From assembly GCA_018292915.2 (NCBI GenBank), contig JACVVK020000053.1, forward strand, positions 1,946,001 to 2,010,000: DNA of 64,000 bases, written 5' to 3'. Positions 24,361-36,095 of the stretch are shown here, piece by piece. The stretch comes from Batillaria attramentaria (lineage: Eukaryota > Mollusca > Gastropoda > Batillariidae). Under the pieces are notes generated by a model, which was given only the letters and a program-made list of their open reading frames with translations, had not been told where the DNA came from and made no database searches. How positions within the stretch are numbered: the stretch's first letter is position 1; each line of letters starts with the position of its first letter. Position numbers and translations under genes: made by a program.

Positions 24361-25737
24361 GATGTACGCCACCATGGGCTGGGGTCTAAAGCTGTACGCC
24401 ACCATGGGCTGGGGTCTAACGCTGTACACCACCATGGGCTGGGGTCTAAAGCTGTACGCCACCATGGGCTGGGGTCTAAAGCTGTACACCACCATGGGCT
24501 GGGGTCTAAAGCTGTACACCACCATGGGCTGGGGTCTAAAGCTGTACACCACCATGGGCTGGGGTCTAAAGCTGTACACCACCATGGGCTGGGGTCTAAC
24601 GCTGTACACCACCATGGGCTGGGGTCTAAAGCTGTACACCACCATGGGCTGGGGTCTAACGCTGTACACCACCATGGGCTGGGGTCTAAAGCTGTACACC
24701 ACCATGGGCTGGGGTCTAAAGCTGTACACCACCATGGGCTGGGGTCTAACGCTGTACACCACCATGGGCTGGGGTCTAACGCTGTACACCACCATGGGCT
24801 GGGGTCTAAAGCTGTACACCACCATGGGCTGGGGTCTAAAGCTGTACACCACCATGGGCTGGGGTCTAAAGCTGTACACCACCATGGGCTGGGGTCTAAC
24901 GCTGTACACCACCATGGGCTGGGGTCTAACGCTGTACACCACCATGGGCTGGGGTCTAACGCTGTACACCACCATGGGCTGGGGTCTAACGCTGTACACC
25001 ACCATGGGCTGGGGTCTAAAGCTGTACACCACCATGGGCTGGGGTCTAAAGCTGTACACCACCATGGGCTGGGGTCTAAAGCTGTACACCACCATGGGCT
25101 GGGGTCTAAAGCTGTACACCACCATGGGCTGGGGTCTAACGCTGTACACCACCATGGGCTGGGGTCTAACGCTGTACACCACCATGGGCTGGGGTCTAAC
25201 GCTGTACACCACCATGGGCTGGGGTCTAAAGCTGTACACCACCATGGGCTGGGGTCTAAAGCTGTACACCACCATGGGCTGGGGTCTAAAGCTGTACACC
25301 ACCATGGGCTGGGGTCTAAAGCTGTACACCACCATGGGCTGGGGTCTAACGCTGTACACCACCATGGGCTGGGGTCTAAAGCTGTACACCACCATGGGCT
25401 GGGGTCTAACGCTGTACACCATGGGCTGGGGTCTAACGCTGTACACCACCATGGGCTGGGGTCTAAAGCTGTACACCACCATGGGCTGGGGTCTAACGCT
25501 GTACACCACCATGGGCTGGGGTCTAACGCTGTACACCACCATGGGCTGGGGTCTAAAGCTGTACACCACCATGGGCTGGGGTCTAAAGCTGTACACCACC
25601 ATGGGCTGGGGTCTAACGCTGTACACCACCATGGGCTGGGGTCTAACGCTGTACACCACCATGGGCTGGGGTCTAACGCTGTACACCACCATGGGCTGGG
25701 GTCTAAAGCTGTACACCACCATGGGCTGGGGTCTAAA
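24361..25737. repeat. 30-bp tandem array, about 46 copies
   Basis: The unit contains CACCATGGGCTGGGGTCTAA and GCTGTACAC. Units differ mainly by AAA versus AAC (KL versus TL if translated), and one unit lacks 3 bp near 25422. The period of 30 keeps frames open on both strands (537 and 475 codons). It lies downstream of the GSE1 stop, in its possible 3' UTR. Confidence 0.95.
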
Positions 25738-26785
25738 AACTGACAAAACTATTTCTGTTTACTGTTTACCTACTCGTGTAATGCTCACTTGTCTAGAATC
25801 TTACAAACACTTCATAGGCATCTACTGATGTAGACAGTAGGCAGTATTGTTTTCGCTGGCATCAGTCAAAGCAGGAAGGAAGTGTCCCACATCATCACTG
25901 ATAGAAAACCAGCCTCCTCATGTTTACTGCAGTTTGCCTCTTCCCACACTTTTTTTTTTATTTTTTAAAAGGTTTCATTTACAGGAACTTTGTTGTCCAT
26001 GAGAAACCTGTTACCTGTGCTGCTCATGTACTCATCACATTTGTGAATCGGTTTTGAAACTGCGGGTACTACAGTCAGTGTACTGATGTTGCCTGTTGTG
26101 CAGCCTGTCAGTGAGGGTGGACATGAAAACTGCTCATTGCCTGGCAGACAGTACATGTATTACATACTGTGACTGTGTCATCTGTGGAGACTGTTACAGT
26201 TCGGTGCAGAAACAATTCCAGACCATGTGACTGTGCTTGGCTGTGCCAGTGGTGATCATTGTGTCCGTGTGTGTGTACTGCCAGTTTAGCGGTTATGCCA
26301 TGACTGATTACTTGGCTGATCGCAGGTGGGCAGGTGATTGAGCAGATGGGGTTGTGTGCTCTGTATCCTGATCTAACTACACAACACTGGTTTATTGAAC
26401 ATGTTAATTGTGTCTCTCCACTCCTTTGCCTTCATGATTTGTCTGTGTGTAATGTATGTGTTATTGAAAGTCCTGCAGGGGTCCATTGCTACTACATGTA
26501 GTTTGGCCCAACACAGATCTGCTACGTGTACAGTACGCCTTGTTGTGCCTAGCGTATGTTTTGCTTTAGTGTTAATGACATAATGTGAGGGCGTTGTCCC
26601 TACAGACAGTGTTCCTGAGATGGGGTGTCAGTTTCAGGGCTGGTGCATGCATGTCATTATAGTCGGTGGTTCTTACTCACACAAGCACATGTATGCATTT
26701 GTTACCAGGCATAATAATACAAGTATGTAAAACTACAGGACTGCTTGCATCAGGGGTTGGGTTGTTGAACTAAGGTACCATACAT

Positions 26786-27018
26786 ACATGTCCTGTCATC
26801 ATTTGGGTAGACATACATACATGTCCTGTCATCATTTGGGTAGACATACATGTCCTGTCATCATTTGGGTAGACATACATACATCTCCTGTCATCATTTG
26901 GGTAGACATACATACATCTCCTGTCATCATTTGGGTAGACATACATACATCTCCTGTCATCATTTGGGTAGACATACATACATCTCCTGTGATCATTTGG
27001 GTAGACATACATACATGT
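26786..27018. repeat. 33-bp tandem repeat, about seven copies
   Basis: The unit contains CTGTCATCATTTGGGTAGAC and CATACATACAT, in the sequence between GSE1 and GINS2. Confidence 0.9.
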
Positions 27019-27318
27019 ATCTTGGCAACAGTACTTCACATGCCAGAGGTGACAGAAAGTGAGAAATCTTTACAAGAAAATCAATTTGATATACATGTGG
27101 AAGGGTGGGGAAAGAGATACGTCAGAATTATTTATTTTTAACAGTTGGCAAGATGTTTCTCTAGACAGTGACAGCTGTCACATGTTGGTGTGCTGGCAGC
27201 TGGCAAGGGATGGTACATGTATTACATACATACCAAGCTGAGTTTTGTCATCTGGATTACATTGTAGATGAAACACAAGAGCAGCAAGCAGCGGCCGGTT
27301 ACTGGAATTGTTCACCAG

Positions 27319-28127
27319 AGATACAAGTTCCACTCATTGGGAATTGTGGGCAGGGAGGCTGGATGTTAAGATGATGAGATACAAGTTCCACTCATTGGGA
27401 ATTGTGGGCAGGGAGGCTGGATGTTAAGATGATGAGGTACAAGTTCCACTCATTGGGTATTGTGGGCAGGGAGGCTGGATGTTAAGATGATGAGATACAA
27501 GTTCCACTCATTGGGTATTGTGGGCAGGGAGGCTGGATGTTAAGATGATGAGATACAAGTTCCACTCATTGGGAATTGTGGGCAGGGAGGCTGGATGTTA
27601 AGATGATGAGATACAAGTTCCACTCATTGGGTATTGTGGGCAGGGAGGCTGGATGTTAAGATGATGAGATACAAGTTCCACTCATTGGGAATTGTGGGCA
27701 GGGAGGCTGGATGTGAAGATGATGAGATACAAGTTCCACTCATTGGGTATTGTGGGCAGGGAGGCTGGATGTTAAGATGATGAGATACAAGTTCCACTCA
27801 TTGGGTATTGTGGGCAGGGAGGCTGGATGTTAAGATGATGAGATACAAGTTCCACTCATTGGGTATTGTGGGCAGGGAGGCTGGATGTTAAGATGATGAG
27901 ATACAAGTTCCACTCATTGGGAATTGTGGGCAGGGAGGCTGGATGTTAAGATGATGAGATACAAGTTCCACTCATTGGGAATTGTGGGCAGGGAGGCTGG
28001 ATGTTAAGATGATGAGATACAAGTTCCACTCATTGGGAATTGTGGGCAGGGAGGCTGGATGTGAAGATGATGAGATACAAGTTCCACTCATTGGGAATTG
28101 TGGGCAGGGAGGCTGGATGTGAAGATG
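27319..28127. repeat. 58-bp tandem repeat, about 14 copies
   Basis: The unit begins GATACAAGTTCCACTCATTG and contains GGGCAGGGAGGCTGGATG. Starts at 27320 and 27378 give a period of 58. It lies downstream of GSE1. Confidence 0.93.
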
Positions 28128-28652
28128 ATGGAAGTTGGAACCAGTACATTGATGTTTTGAACAGTAAACTTAGCTTGCCGTTTGATGCAGAGCTATTGAG
28201 CATTCTGTTTTCCAGATGAGATACTTTGCTGCATTTATTTAAGAGCCCAAGTTCAAAGATAAGTTTTAATTTTAGCAAGCAAAACCAGTCAGGAGGAAGG
28301 TGGGACAAGTATCCTGCTCGTTTCCATGTGTACACATGTACAGATTACATGTACTGTACTGTAGATTGTGGTTTGTTTTGTTCAACTCTGTACTGTGCAG
28401 CACCAAGGCTCAAGGCTTTTCATGTGCAATTTCTTCTTTTTAATGTATAATGTATTGACTTCGTATTTATATGTTTTAAACTTGTGATCAGCGTACATTT
28501 GATTTTAGAATTAATCATTGATCATCTTTTTAAACAGTACATGAAACGTACGCACACTTTCTTATCCAGTCATATCATTCAGTCATTCATTGCAATCATG
28601 ATAAATCATGGAAATCACTTTGTGACACATATAATATGCTCTACACTGTATT

Positions 28653-28658
28653 TTTATT
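28653..28658 (-). promoter_or_regulatory. Candidate poly(A) signal for GINS2
   Basis: AATAAA on the - strand, about 630 bp past the GINS2 stop codon. I found no nearer canonical hexamer on this strand. Cleavage here would give a 3' end that overlaps the candidate GSE1 3' end on the opposite strand. Confidence 0.4.
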
Positions 28659-28772
28659 ATTGATTGTGAAGCCTGTATGTTTCCTGTGGTAGAAAGTAGC
28701 GCTCACTATACAGCATACTCTTGATGTCCACTTTTCTGGTTTGTACAATTTTCTCTTTCTCCAAAATGATGC

Positions 28773-28778
28773 AATAAA
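28773..28778 (+). promoter_or_regulatory. Candidate poly(A) signal for GSE1
   Basis: AATAAA within an AT-rich stretch about 5 kb past the GSE1 stop. It is the first canonical hexamer on this strand after the stop that I could find. Confidence 0.4.
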
Positions 28779-29285
28779 TTATTTGTCAAAACGACTGCAG
28801 TGTTCATGCTTCAACACAAAATGTAGACGAAGTTAATTTGGCGGGAGGGGTGGGGTGGGGTGTTATAATTTATAATAATTGTGGTTCTCAAGCATTTACC
28901 ATATATGTGTTTGATCTCCCCTATCCAGAACCAGACAAAATTACAAGCATCACTTGTAAAGTTACATCTCTCTGTGTTCACCAAAATGTGAAACTTCAAA
29001 AATACATGCGCTCACACACACACACACTATTTCCATTGACCATTGTTCAACTTCAACACGGTGTCAGGAATGAATTGAGTCCCACTGACTGGCAAAGTGT
29101 TCACACACAAACATCACATCACACAATGACATTTCACTGGCAGGGGTGAGAGTATCCAGGTGCCACATGAACAAGTGTGCATTGTTCTTCTGTGAGCAGG
29201 TCATGGTGACCTTGCAGCTGTACAAAATCTTTCCACACAGCAGCAACTTTGTCTTTATGGTCTCCTAGCTTGTACACAATCATCA

Positions 29286-31052
29286 TCAGTCTTGGGAAAG
29301 TCTTGAGCCTGATGTCAAGTTTGATCGCAGAGCGTGCATGTGATCCAGAGCAGCAGTCAGAAATGGACGGACTGTGTTGATCTCCATCAGGGTCAGGTGA
29401 TTCAGCTACAGACATAAATGAGCCAAAATAGCCAGAAAAAAACAAAACAACAAAAACCAGAGAGAGGGAGAAGTGGCACAGTAGAGATAACATATAAAAC
29501 AGGTCACCCACACAACAGCTTGTAAAACAACCACCACTTTCACTGCAATGGATCATCACACACAGAACTTCAAACAAAGCAACAGTCCACTGATAATCAG
29601 AGCAATAACTGATAATCAGTACTCTATCAAGTGTCACACAATCCTGTCTCCATGACTAGGATACTGCTAGTCAAAAGTTGTCCAGTCAATTGATGCAAGA
29701 GGATCTGGAACCCATGTAAAAACATAACATTAACAGTTTTAGGGACAACCTCGCTCTAGACACTGTCACAGAAAGGGAGAGAGGGGAGGTAATGCTATGT
29801 TACTGTTAGTTGTTACCTTGGCATGTGTGGCGTCACTCTTGACAAAAACCTCCACGCTGCTTCTCAGCTTGGCCATTCTCAGGTCCCAGATGTCCTTAAT
29901 CAAAGTCTTCACTTCATCCGCTTTGGGAATGTCATCAGTGGCGCTAAATACAGGTAGCAAACAGGGTGTTACTAGTATAGCACTTGCTGTGTGTATAGCA
30001 CTTGCTGTGTATACCACTCACTGTGTGTATAGCACTCGCTGTGTGTATACCACTTGCTGTGTGTATAGCACTTGCTGTGTGTATAGCACTTGCTGTGTAT
30101 ACCACTCACTGTGTGTATAGCACTCGCTGTGTGTATACCACTCGCTGTGTGTATAGCACTTGCTGTGTGTATACCACTTGCTGTGTATGCCACTCACTGT
30201 GTGTATACCACTCGCTGTGTGTATACCACTCGCTGTGTGTATACCACTTGCTGTGTATACCACTCACTGTGTGTATAGCTCTTGCTGTGTGTATACCACT
30301 TGCTGTGTGTATACCACTTGCTGTGTGTATAGCACTTGCTGTGTATACCACTCGCTGTGTGTATAGCTCTTGCTGTGTGTATACCACTTGCTGTGTGTAT
30401 AGCACTTGCTGTGTGTATAGCACTCGCTGTGTGTATACCACTTGCTGTGTGTATACCACTTGCTGTGTGTATAGCACTCGCTGTGTGTATAGCACTCGCT
30501 GTGTGTCGCTGTGTGTATAGCACTCACTGTGTGTATAGCACTCGCTGTGTGTACACCACTCGCTGTGTGTACACCACTCGCTGTGTGTATAGCACTTGCT
30601 GTGTACACCACTCGCTGTGTATAGCACTCACTGTGTGTATACCACTCGCTGTGTGTATACCACTCGCTGTGTGTATAGCACTTGCTGTGTACACCACTCG
30701 CGGTGTGTATAGCACTTGCTGTGTGTATAGCACTCGCTGTGTGTATACCACTTGCTGTGTACACCACTCGCTGTGTATAGCACTCACTGTGTGTATACCA
30801 CTCGCTGTGTGTATAGCACTTGCTGTGTACACCACTCGCGGTGTGTATAGCACTTGCTGTGTGTATAGCACTCGCTGTGTGTAAAACACTCGCTGTGTGT
30901 ATAGCACTCGCTGTGTGTATACCACTCGCTGTGTGTATACCACTCGCTGTGTGTATACCACTTGCTGTGTTAGCTATCAAGTTTTGAGTGTCTCTTCACT
31001 TGGTTTAAACATTTTTACTCTTGTCAAGACAAAGACAGTCACTGTTGTAAAA

Positions 31053-31109
<57 letters not shown>

Positions 31110-32641
31110 CATGGCAGAGCAATGTTCTTCACTTTACACTGTGTTCTGACTAATCTCCAGGGGCCGGGGTCATGACGCGTAAGTAAAAAGTGTTCGTAGC
31201 AGTGTTCGTATCAACGTTCGTAGGGCAAAACTGAACGTAGCAAAGAACACTACATGTACTTACAAACACATTTTCGCGGGTCACGACGTGCACGTTGGCT
31301 GTTTCTTAGCTACGTACGGAAACTCGCCCTTTCCTATTTCAGACGTGCGGATTTTCCCCAAAACAAAATGGCAGGAAGCTTGAATCTCGTTGACAAGAAA
31401 CAGCGTAAAAAACGTGATGTCAATTTTTCTGACGCAGAATTGCGCGTCTTATTTGATGCAGTACAGGAACATCATAATGTATTGTTTGGAACTTTGGACG
31501 GGACTGCTGTCACTGCCAAAAAAACCCAACAAAAACCCTCAAGATTTGGGAGCTTATCACATCAAGTGTGATTGCACGGGGCTCAGGAACACGGACGGTG
31601 AAACAAGTCAAGAAAAAATGGTTTGACTTGAAGTCGCAAGCACTGAAAATGAAAAGCACAGATGAATGGTATCAGCACAACAGAAGCGAAATCGGGAAAA
31701 CAGTTCAACATCATCACACATATCAAACGGGTTGCTTCGATCTCTAAAGATCCGTTGTCTTCTGAAGTTGCGTCTTATAAGAAAACGATATACTTCCCGC
31801 GTTAACGAAGCCGTTACTACGATCAAAGATCTTGGAAACATAAAGATAGTTCACTTAGGCCTACCTCCCTTTGAGGGACAACGCGTAAGAGTTGTCTGCG
31901 CGCATCCCGCAGATCTACGCAGTAATGGCAGTATGGCAGAAAGCCAGAAACCACGCAAAAATTCGGGCTTGCAATGGTGTGCAGCGCCGAATTGCTGTCA
32001 GAAGCGAACACCAGGAACGGGAAAACCTTTCTTTAGATTTCCCCCTTGAAAAATAGAGGTAGGTATGCCTACGATATCGAAGTTGGAGCCAAGATCGGTA
32101 TCGAAGTTGGAGCCAAGATTATGTTTTCTCCCAAACCTACCACACAGCATCACACGTGAAAACCAAAATCGCCGCATCCACGGCGTGTGACTGGCGTAAA
32201 TTTAGAATCCGCATGCTTGTAAAAAGTCTCTGTTTGTTTGACCCAACCCTACACTAGCCGCCGTAAAACATTTTAGCAAAATAAACAAAAACGAAGACGT
32301 CAGCGACTGACAGGTGGTCTACCCCATATATTTCGCATGTGTTTTAGGCCTATGGAAAACATTAAGTACTTTCAAAGTTCCAGAGAACGAACGAAAGATC
32401 TAGTTTGGCTTTCACTGCTGTACGTAGGCTACGTAGTGCATTTCGTTCGATGTGTTCAAGTAAAACTAGTACGGAACACAGAAAGATCGAATAGCTGTGC
32501 GAGAGATCCAAAGATGGACGCATCCGCTGAATACTTCCTGCTAACTCAGCATTAATCATATCTGCGACCGACGATCCAGCAGAATCTATGTTGTGGTATG
32601 GTTTTACAATGGTTAGAATGAAGTTCAGCCGGATGATTTTG

Positions 32642-32679
<38 letters not shown>

Positions 32680-32969
32680 CAGTGCAACGTGCCGCTAGCA
32701 CAGTTCAAGTCAACGTTATTTGTAAAGTTAAAAAAAAAACAAAAAAAAACACCACCGCCAACAAAACGACAAACACAACACCAAAACCTGATGTCTGCGC
32801 CTGCCACGTGTGTTTACTGCTATTTGTTTACACTGCATGCAAACCTCTTGATTTTTAAGAAAAGAGTTCTATACATACCTACAGATTTCCCCCCAACAGT
32901 ATGTGAACTGGAAAAAAGTGCCGATGAACGTACCTGCCGGCATATGAGTGACAACTGTGTCACACAGTA

Positions 32970-33010
<41 letters not shown>

Positions 33011-35049
33011 GTGAATTTAGATGCAGCTAGCCGCTAGCACAGTTTAAGTCACCGTGATTTGTAAAGTTGTCCGGAAAAAAACAACAAAAATTACGCTGTA
33101 TCTGCGTCAGCCGCGTGTGTTTACTGTTTGTTTACACTGCATGCACACGTACCACTTGAGTTTTTTTTTGTTTTTTTTTTAATAAGAAAGTGAAAAAAAA
33201 AGGTTGTTTTTTCAACAGGAATACCAAAAGAAGTGTTTCCCCGTTTATATTTGTCTGTTATTTGAACAATTCTGCGCAGAACACAATTGCAAGCCCGGCT
33301 TTTGTGATCTCTTTCCACTTTCCGCCATGCTGTCACCAAATGGGCCAGATCTAGGATGCGTGCTAATGTGGGCAGACAGCTCTTCGCGTTGTCCCGCTAT
33401 ATCTCTCTTACGAGGGCAGGAGTGACGCGTCTTTCTGATTCCAAGGTCTTTGCTACGATTGTACTTACGAACGGGGGAAGGCAGGCGTAAAGTTACGAAC
33501 AGACCTACGAACAAAATTGCCGTACGTACGCATCGTGACTCTCGATTTTCGTACCGAAACCGTTCGTACCGCTACGAACGTTCGTAAAGCCGAAACGTAC
33601 ACGTTGTGACCCCGGCCCCTGGTGCAATGTCACATCTATGGTTAAAATTGTTACACCTGAAAAAAACACTTGTGTCACAAGCTGTAATACACTATTCAGG
33701 GATGTCATCCATGCTTTCATAAAACTTTCTAGTTTCACACCCAAGAGCCAAAGATATATCTTACCATAACTTGTCAACATTCATCCTATGAATCTCTCTT
33801 TAATTATATACATGAAAATAGTATTCTGATGGCAAGATGGGTAGGAGACACTTAGGGCAGGGCACTGGGGGTGTGGGGAAAGGTGCAGGTGGTGCAAGAG
33901 TGTGTGTGTGTGTAGAGGAGTGGGGTGGGGTGGGGTGGGGCAGTGAGGGTGTCAGCTAGGAACCTCACCACTGAAGCAGCAGTTGGGAAACCTCCAGATA
34001 ATGGTTGCTTGGCATCTGTGTGAAAAACTTGGACTCCAACTCTTCCTGTTTCTTCTCACTCAGTTTTTCTGGACAGGGAGACATAAAATGATAAAACAAA
34101 TGACATTTGAAGATGCCCCGTATATATATATACACGTATGTACACAAGACGGAGACAGAAAAGAATACTATATGGTATCCCTGTGTTTTGATGTCAATCC
34201 TCTGGCGATTGCCTGTAAATGAAACTGCTTGTGCATTATCCCTCAAGCATAAATTAGCTAGCCTGCTGCCTGTAAATGAAACTGTTCGTTTATAATCCCT
34301 CTAGCATTTAATGAAGGCTAGATATATCTATGACATTGCGTACCTGAAGAAAAGAAATACTCTTGTACTGGTGACTTTTTAGACAAACTTCTAGTGGCAC
34401 TGCTTCATTCATTATACCACGTGTACATCTACTAGTGTTGCTCTTTGTAAAACACAGCACACACTGAAACCCACCAACATCCATCCAGTCAGGGGGGACA
34501 ATCCGACACTTCTGGCGCTGCTTGAGACTGCATGCCATCCACAGTGGAACTGTTGTCGGCAGGCCAGGACTGAAGGGACCAAGGTCGCCCTGCTCAAATG
34601 AAAAAGTGAAATTATATCAACATTCCTGATAACAGTCACAATGCAAAAACAAAGGAATAATAGAGACCTAGATTTGGTCTGGACACTGAGAAACACTACT
34701 AACAAAATAACTAAACTTTATACAACTTGCAAACAGTGAAAAATGCTGTAATAACAATTAAGTTAAGCTGCATCACAGTGCATATGTTTTGGTACATTAA
34801 CTGATTAAATGCACAATCATATTAAATACCAATGGGAATATAACTGAAAGAGAGCAACACTTGACATACCTGTGTACATGAACTGCATGCAAAAACACAG
34901 GTGATAAAGCAATCGGATTACTGTTTACTATCTGGAGGGTAACCTGACGCACTACTTACACTAATCAAATAAATCTGATCCAGCGTGAAATTTGGGACAA
35001 TGCTGATACTCTCTTTTTCTGCCAAAAATTCAACCTCTGAAGGATCCAT
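29286..35049 (-). CDS. GINS2: DNA replication complex GINS protein PSF2, five exons, complete
   Basis: PSF2 is a subunit of the GINS tetramer in the CMG replicative helicase and acts in the nucleus at replication forks (established for the family). Coding exons on the - strand: 35049-34960, 34589-34475, 34068-33969, 29943-29817, 29405-29286, all GT-AG and in phase, giving 183 residues; the human protein is 185. Conserved stretches: [13 protein letters not shown] at the N terminus, [11 protein letters not shown] (~32), [18 protein letters not shown] (~52-69), a linker with [31 protein letters not shown] (~106-125), and [18 protein letters not shown] (~149-166). The start is the first ATG in the exon and matches the family N terminus. 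Intron 3 is 4 kb and carries an 18-bp array and a DNA transposon remnant. The gene is head-to-head with TMEM143 and tail-to-tail with GSE1. Confidence 0.96.
29980..30972. repeat. 18-bp tandem array in GINS2 intron 3
   Basis: About 55 copies of GTGTGTATAGCACTCGCT-like units, alternating AGCAC and ACCAC forms, with some copies 2 bp shorter. The array starts about 40 bp from the acceptor of the exon at 29943. Confidence 0.92.
31054..31103. repeat. (CA)n microsatellite
   Basis: Uninterrupted CA tract of about 24 units in GINS2 intron 3. Confidence 0.9.
31368..31747 (+). pseudogene. NAIF1-like Myb/SANT DNA-binding protein, frameshifted
   Basis: From the ATG at 31368 the frame reads [19 protein letters not shown]. 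It then loses frame in an A-rich stretch near 31518-31540 and resumes from 31541 as [30 protein letters not shown] and a stop at 31745. Three tryptophan/hydrophobic helices of a Myb/SANT-like domain can be followed, in the order seen in NAIF1 and the Myb-like second protein of Harbinger transposons. The break is a one-base shift in homopolymeric sequence. It is either a real pseudogene lesion or, less likely, a sequencing error. Confidence 0.75.
31933..32049 (+). pseudogene. THAP zinc-finger N-terminal fragment
   Basis: A 38-codon frame contains CAAPNCCQK followed by KPFFRFPP and a stop. The Cys-x4-Cys pair and the Phe-Arg-Phe-Pro stretch match the start of a THAP domain. The rest of the domain (later Cys/His pair, AVPTIF-type motif) is missing. 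It lies within the transposon remnant. Confidence 0.6.
32646..32678. repeat. (TG)n microsatellite
   Basis: TG tract of about 16 units. A second tract lies at about 32971-33009; both are inside the transposon remnant. Confidence 0.85.
33245..33328 (-). pseudogene. Second, inverted THAP zinc-finger fragment
   Basis: On the - strand a frame starting [20 protein letters not shown] and continuing CSNNRQI ends at a stop. It aligns with the forward fragment at 31933, which starts [20 protein letters not shown]. The two form diverged inverted copies about 1.3 kb apart within the same element. Confidence 0.6.
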
Positions 35050-35190
35050 AGCCTGTTGGGTTTTCAGAGAACGATGTCAAAAGAAAAGAACACACAAGCC
35101 TCTTCGTAAACCGCGGGAAGTAGCCTCTCAAGGTGAAGGTCATAATGGACCGATCCAGTCTCCGTTTGTAGAAGAGTGCTACAGGCGAAG
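35050..35190. promoter_or_regulatory. Bidirectional promoter region between GINS2 and TMEM143
   Basis: Only 141 bp separate the two divergent start codons, so both core promoters and 5' leaders must overlap here or within the first exons. CGCGGGAA at 35112-35119 reads TTCCCGCG on the GINS2 strand, close to the E2F site found at replication genes. GAAGATGGCTGCC at 35188 on, overlapping the TMEM143 start codon, matches the YY1 consensus (AANATGGC). No TATA box is seen. These sites are motif matches only. Confidence 0.7.
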
Positions 35191-36032
35191 ATGGCTGCCT
35201 CCTTCTTGAGAGAGGCCGGGGTTCTTGGGCCTTATGTAGTGAGATGCGTGACTTACAGGGTAAATGGATTATTTTTATACACAGAGAGATTTGTTTTAGT
35301 TTGACTGATTGCATCTCTGCATGGCAGCTGCCTCAGACAATTTGGTTTGGAAAGTCGATCTTGAAACGTTCTTGAAACACTTTCTCTTGTTTTTGTGCAG
35401 GATGCATCAGTGAATGTGTGTAGATTCGTTGTTTCAGAGTCCCGTAGCTCCATTAAATGCCACAAATTAGCAAAGGACAGTTAACTGCTTGTGTTCCCCT
35501 TGACTGTCTTTTGCCCACAGTGTAAGACATCAGGGTAGGTATGTCTGGCCAGCTGTAAGTGCGAGTGTGTGTGATGTCGCACCTGTCAAGCATCAGTGTA
35601 GACCGTGGGCGTGGTGTGTTGCTGTGTAGAAACTGCAGACAGGGCACCTGTTTTACCCTGCAATTAGTACTGCTTCCGAGCTCAGCCGATATGTTCACCA
35701 TGTGTTTGTGACTGAAATTCGTCTGATACCACTACAATGTATACAGACCACTGTCCATGTTATCATAATGATTAAATGAATGAACATGCTGTGCTTGCAA
35801 CCGTTCTCTTAAAATTTTTAACAATCATCTCCTTTCAGTCCATACTGCACAACGCAAGGAGATGTCTTTGTCGCCTACAGTTACTGCACAAGCATCAGAA
35901 TGGTTTGCACGTTGTGCGTACATTCGCTTCAGCTCCAGCCACAGTGCAGGCAGCGACTGGCAGCGTTGTCAGTAAGGACATACAGCCTGTGCTGGAGGTT
36001 GCTGATCCAGAGGACTTGTACAGGTAAACTCC

Positions 36033-36095
<63 letters not shown>

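Larger units (their letters stand above)
23794..28800 (+). other. Putative GSE1 3' UTR and downstream sequence
   Basis: No further exon is recognisable after the GSE1 stop. The first canonical + strand AATAAA I found downstream is at 28773-28778, so a 3' UTR of up to 5 kb is possible. It would include the 30-bp, 33-bp and 58-bp arrays listed here. An earlier cleavage site using a variant signal cannot be excluded. Confidence 0.4.
31157..33622. mobile_element. DNA transposon remnant with terminal inverted repeats, inside GINS2 intron 3
   Basis: The left end reads CCAGGGGCCGGGGTCA and the right end is its exact reverse complement (TGACCCCGGCCCCTGG). Both ends then continue with GTTCGTA-rich subterminal sequence. 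Inside are a broken Myb/SANT-like frame (31368-31747), a THAP-type zinc-finger start (31933-32049), an inverted second THAP start (33328-33245), and a degenerate direct duplication (about 32690-32860 versus 33025-33150). No DDE transposase is visible and no clear target duplication flanks the ends, so it looks non-autonomous or decayed. A Harbinger-like origin is suggested by the NAIF1-type Myb frame. The THAP pieces would fit P, Kolobok or ISL2EU families instead, so the class is unsettled. Confidence 0.75.

Noticed and set aside
24215..25828. Open frames of 537 (+) and 475 (-) codons with 10-residue repeats
   Set aside because: Both strands are open because of the 30-bp array; composition is pure repeat and the region follows the GSE1 stop codon.
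29134..29637. A 167-codon - strand frame as a separate gene
   Set aside because: The real coding sequence in this stretch is the last GINS2 exon (29405-29286) in a different frame, which continues the PSF2 protein and has proper splice sites.
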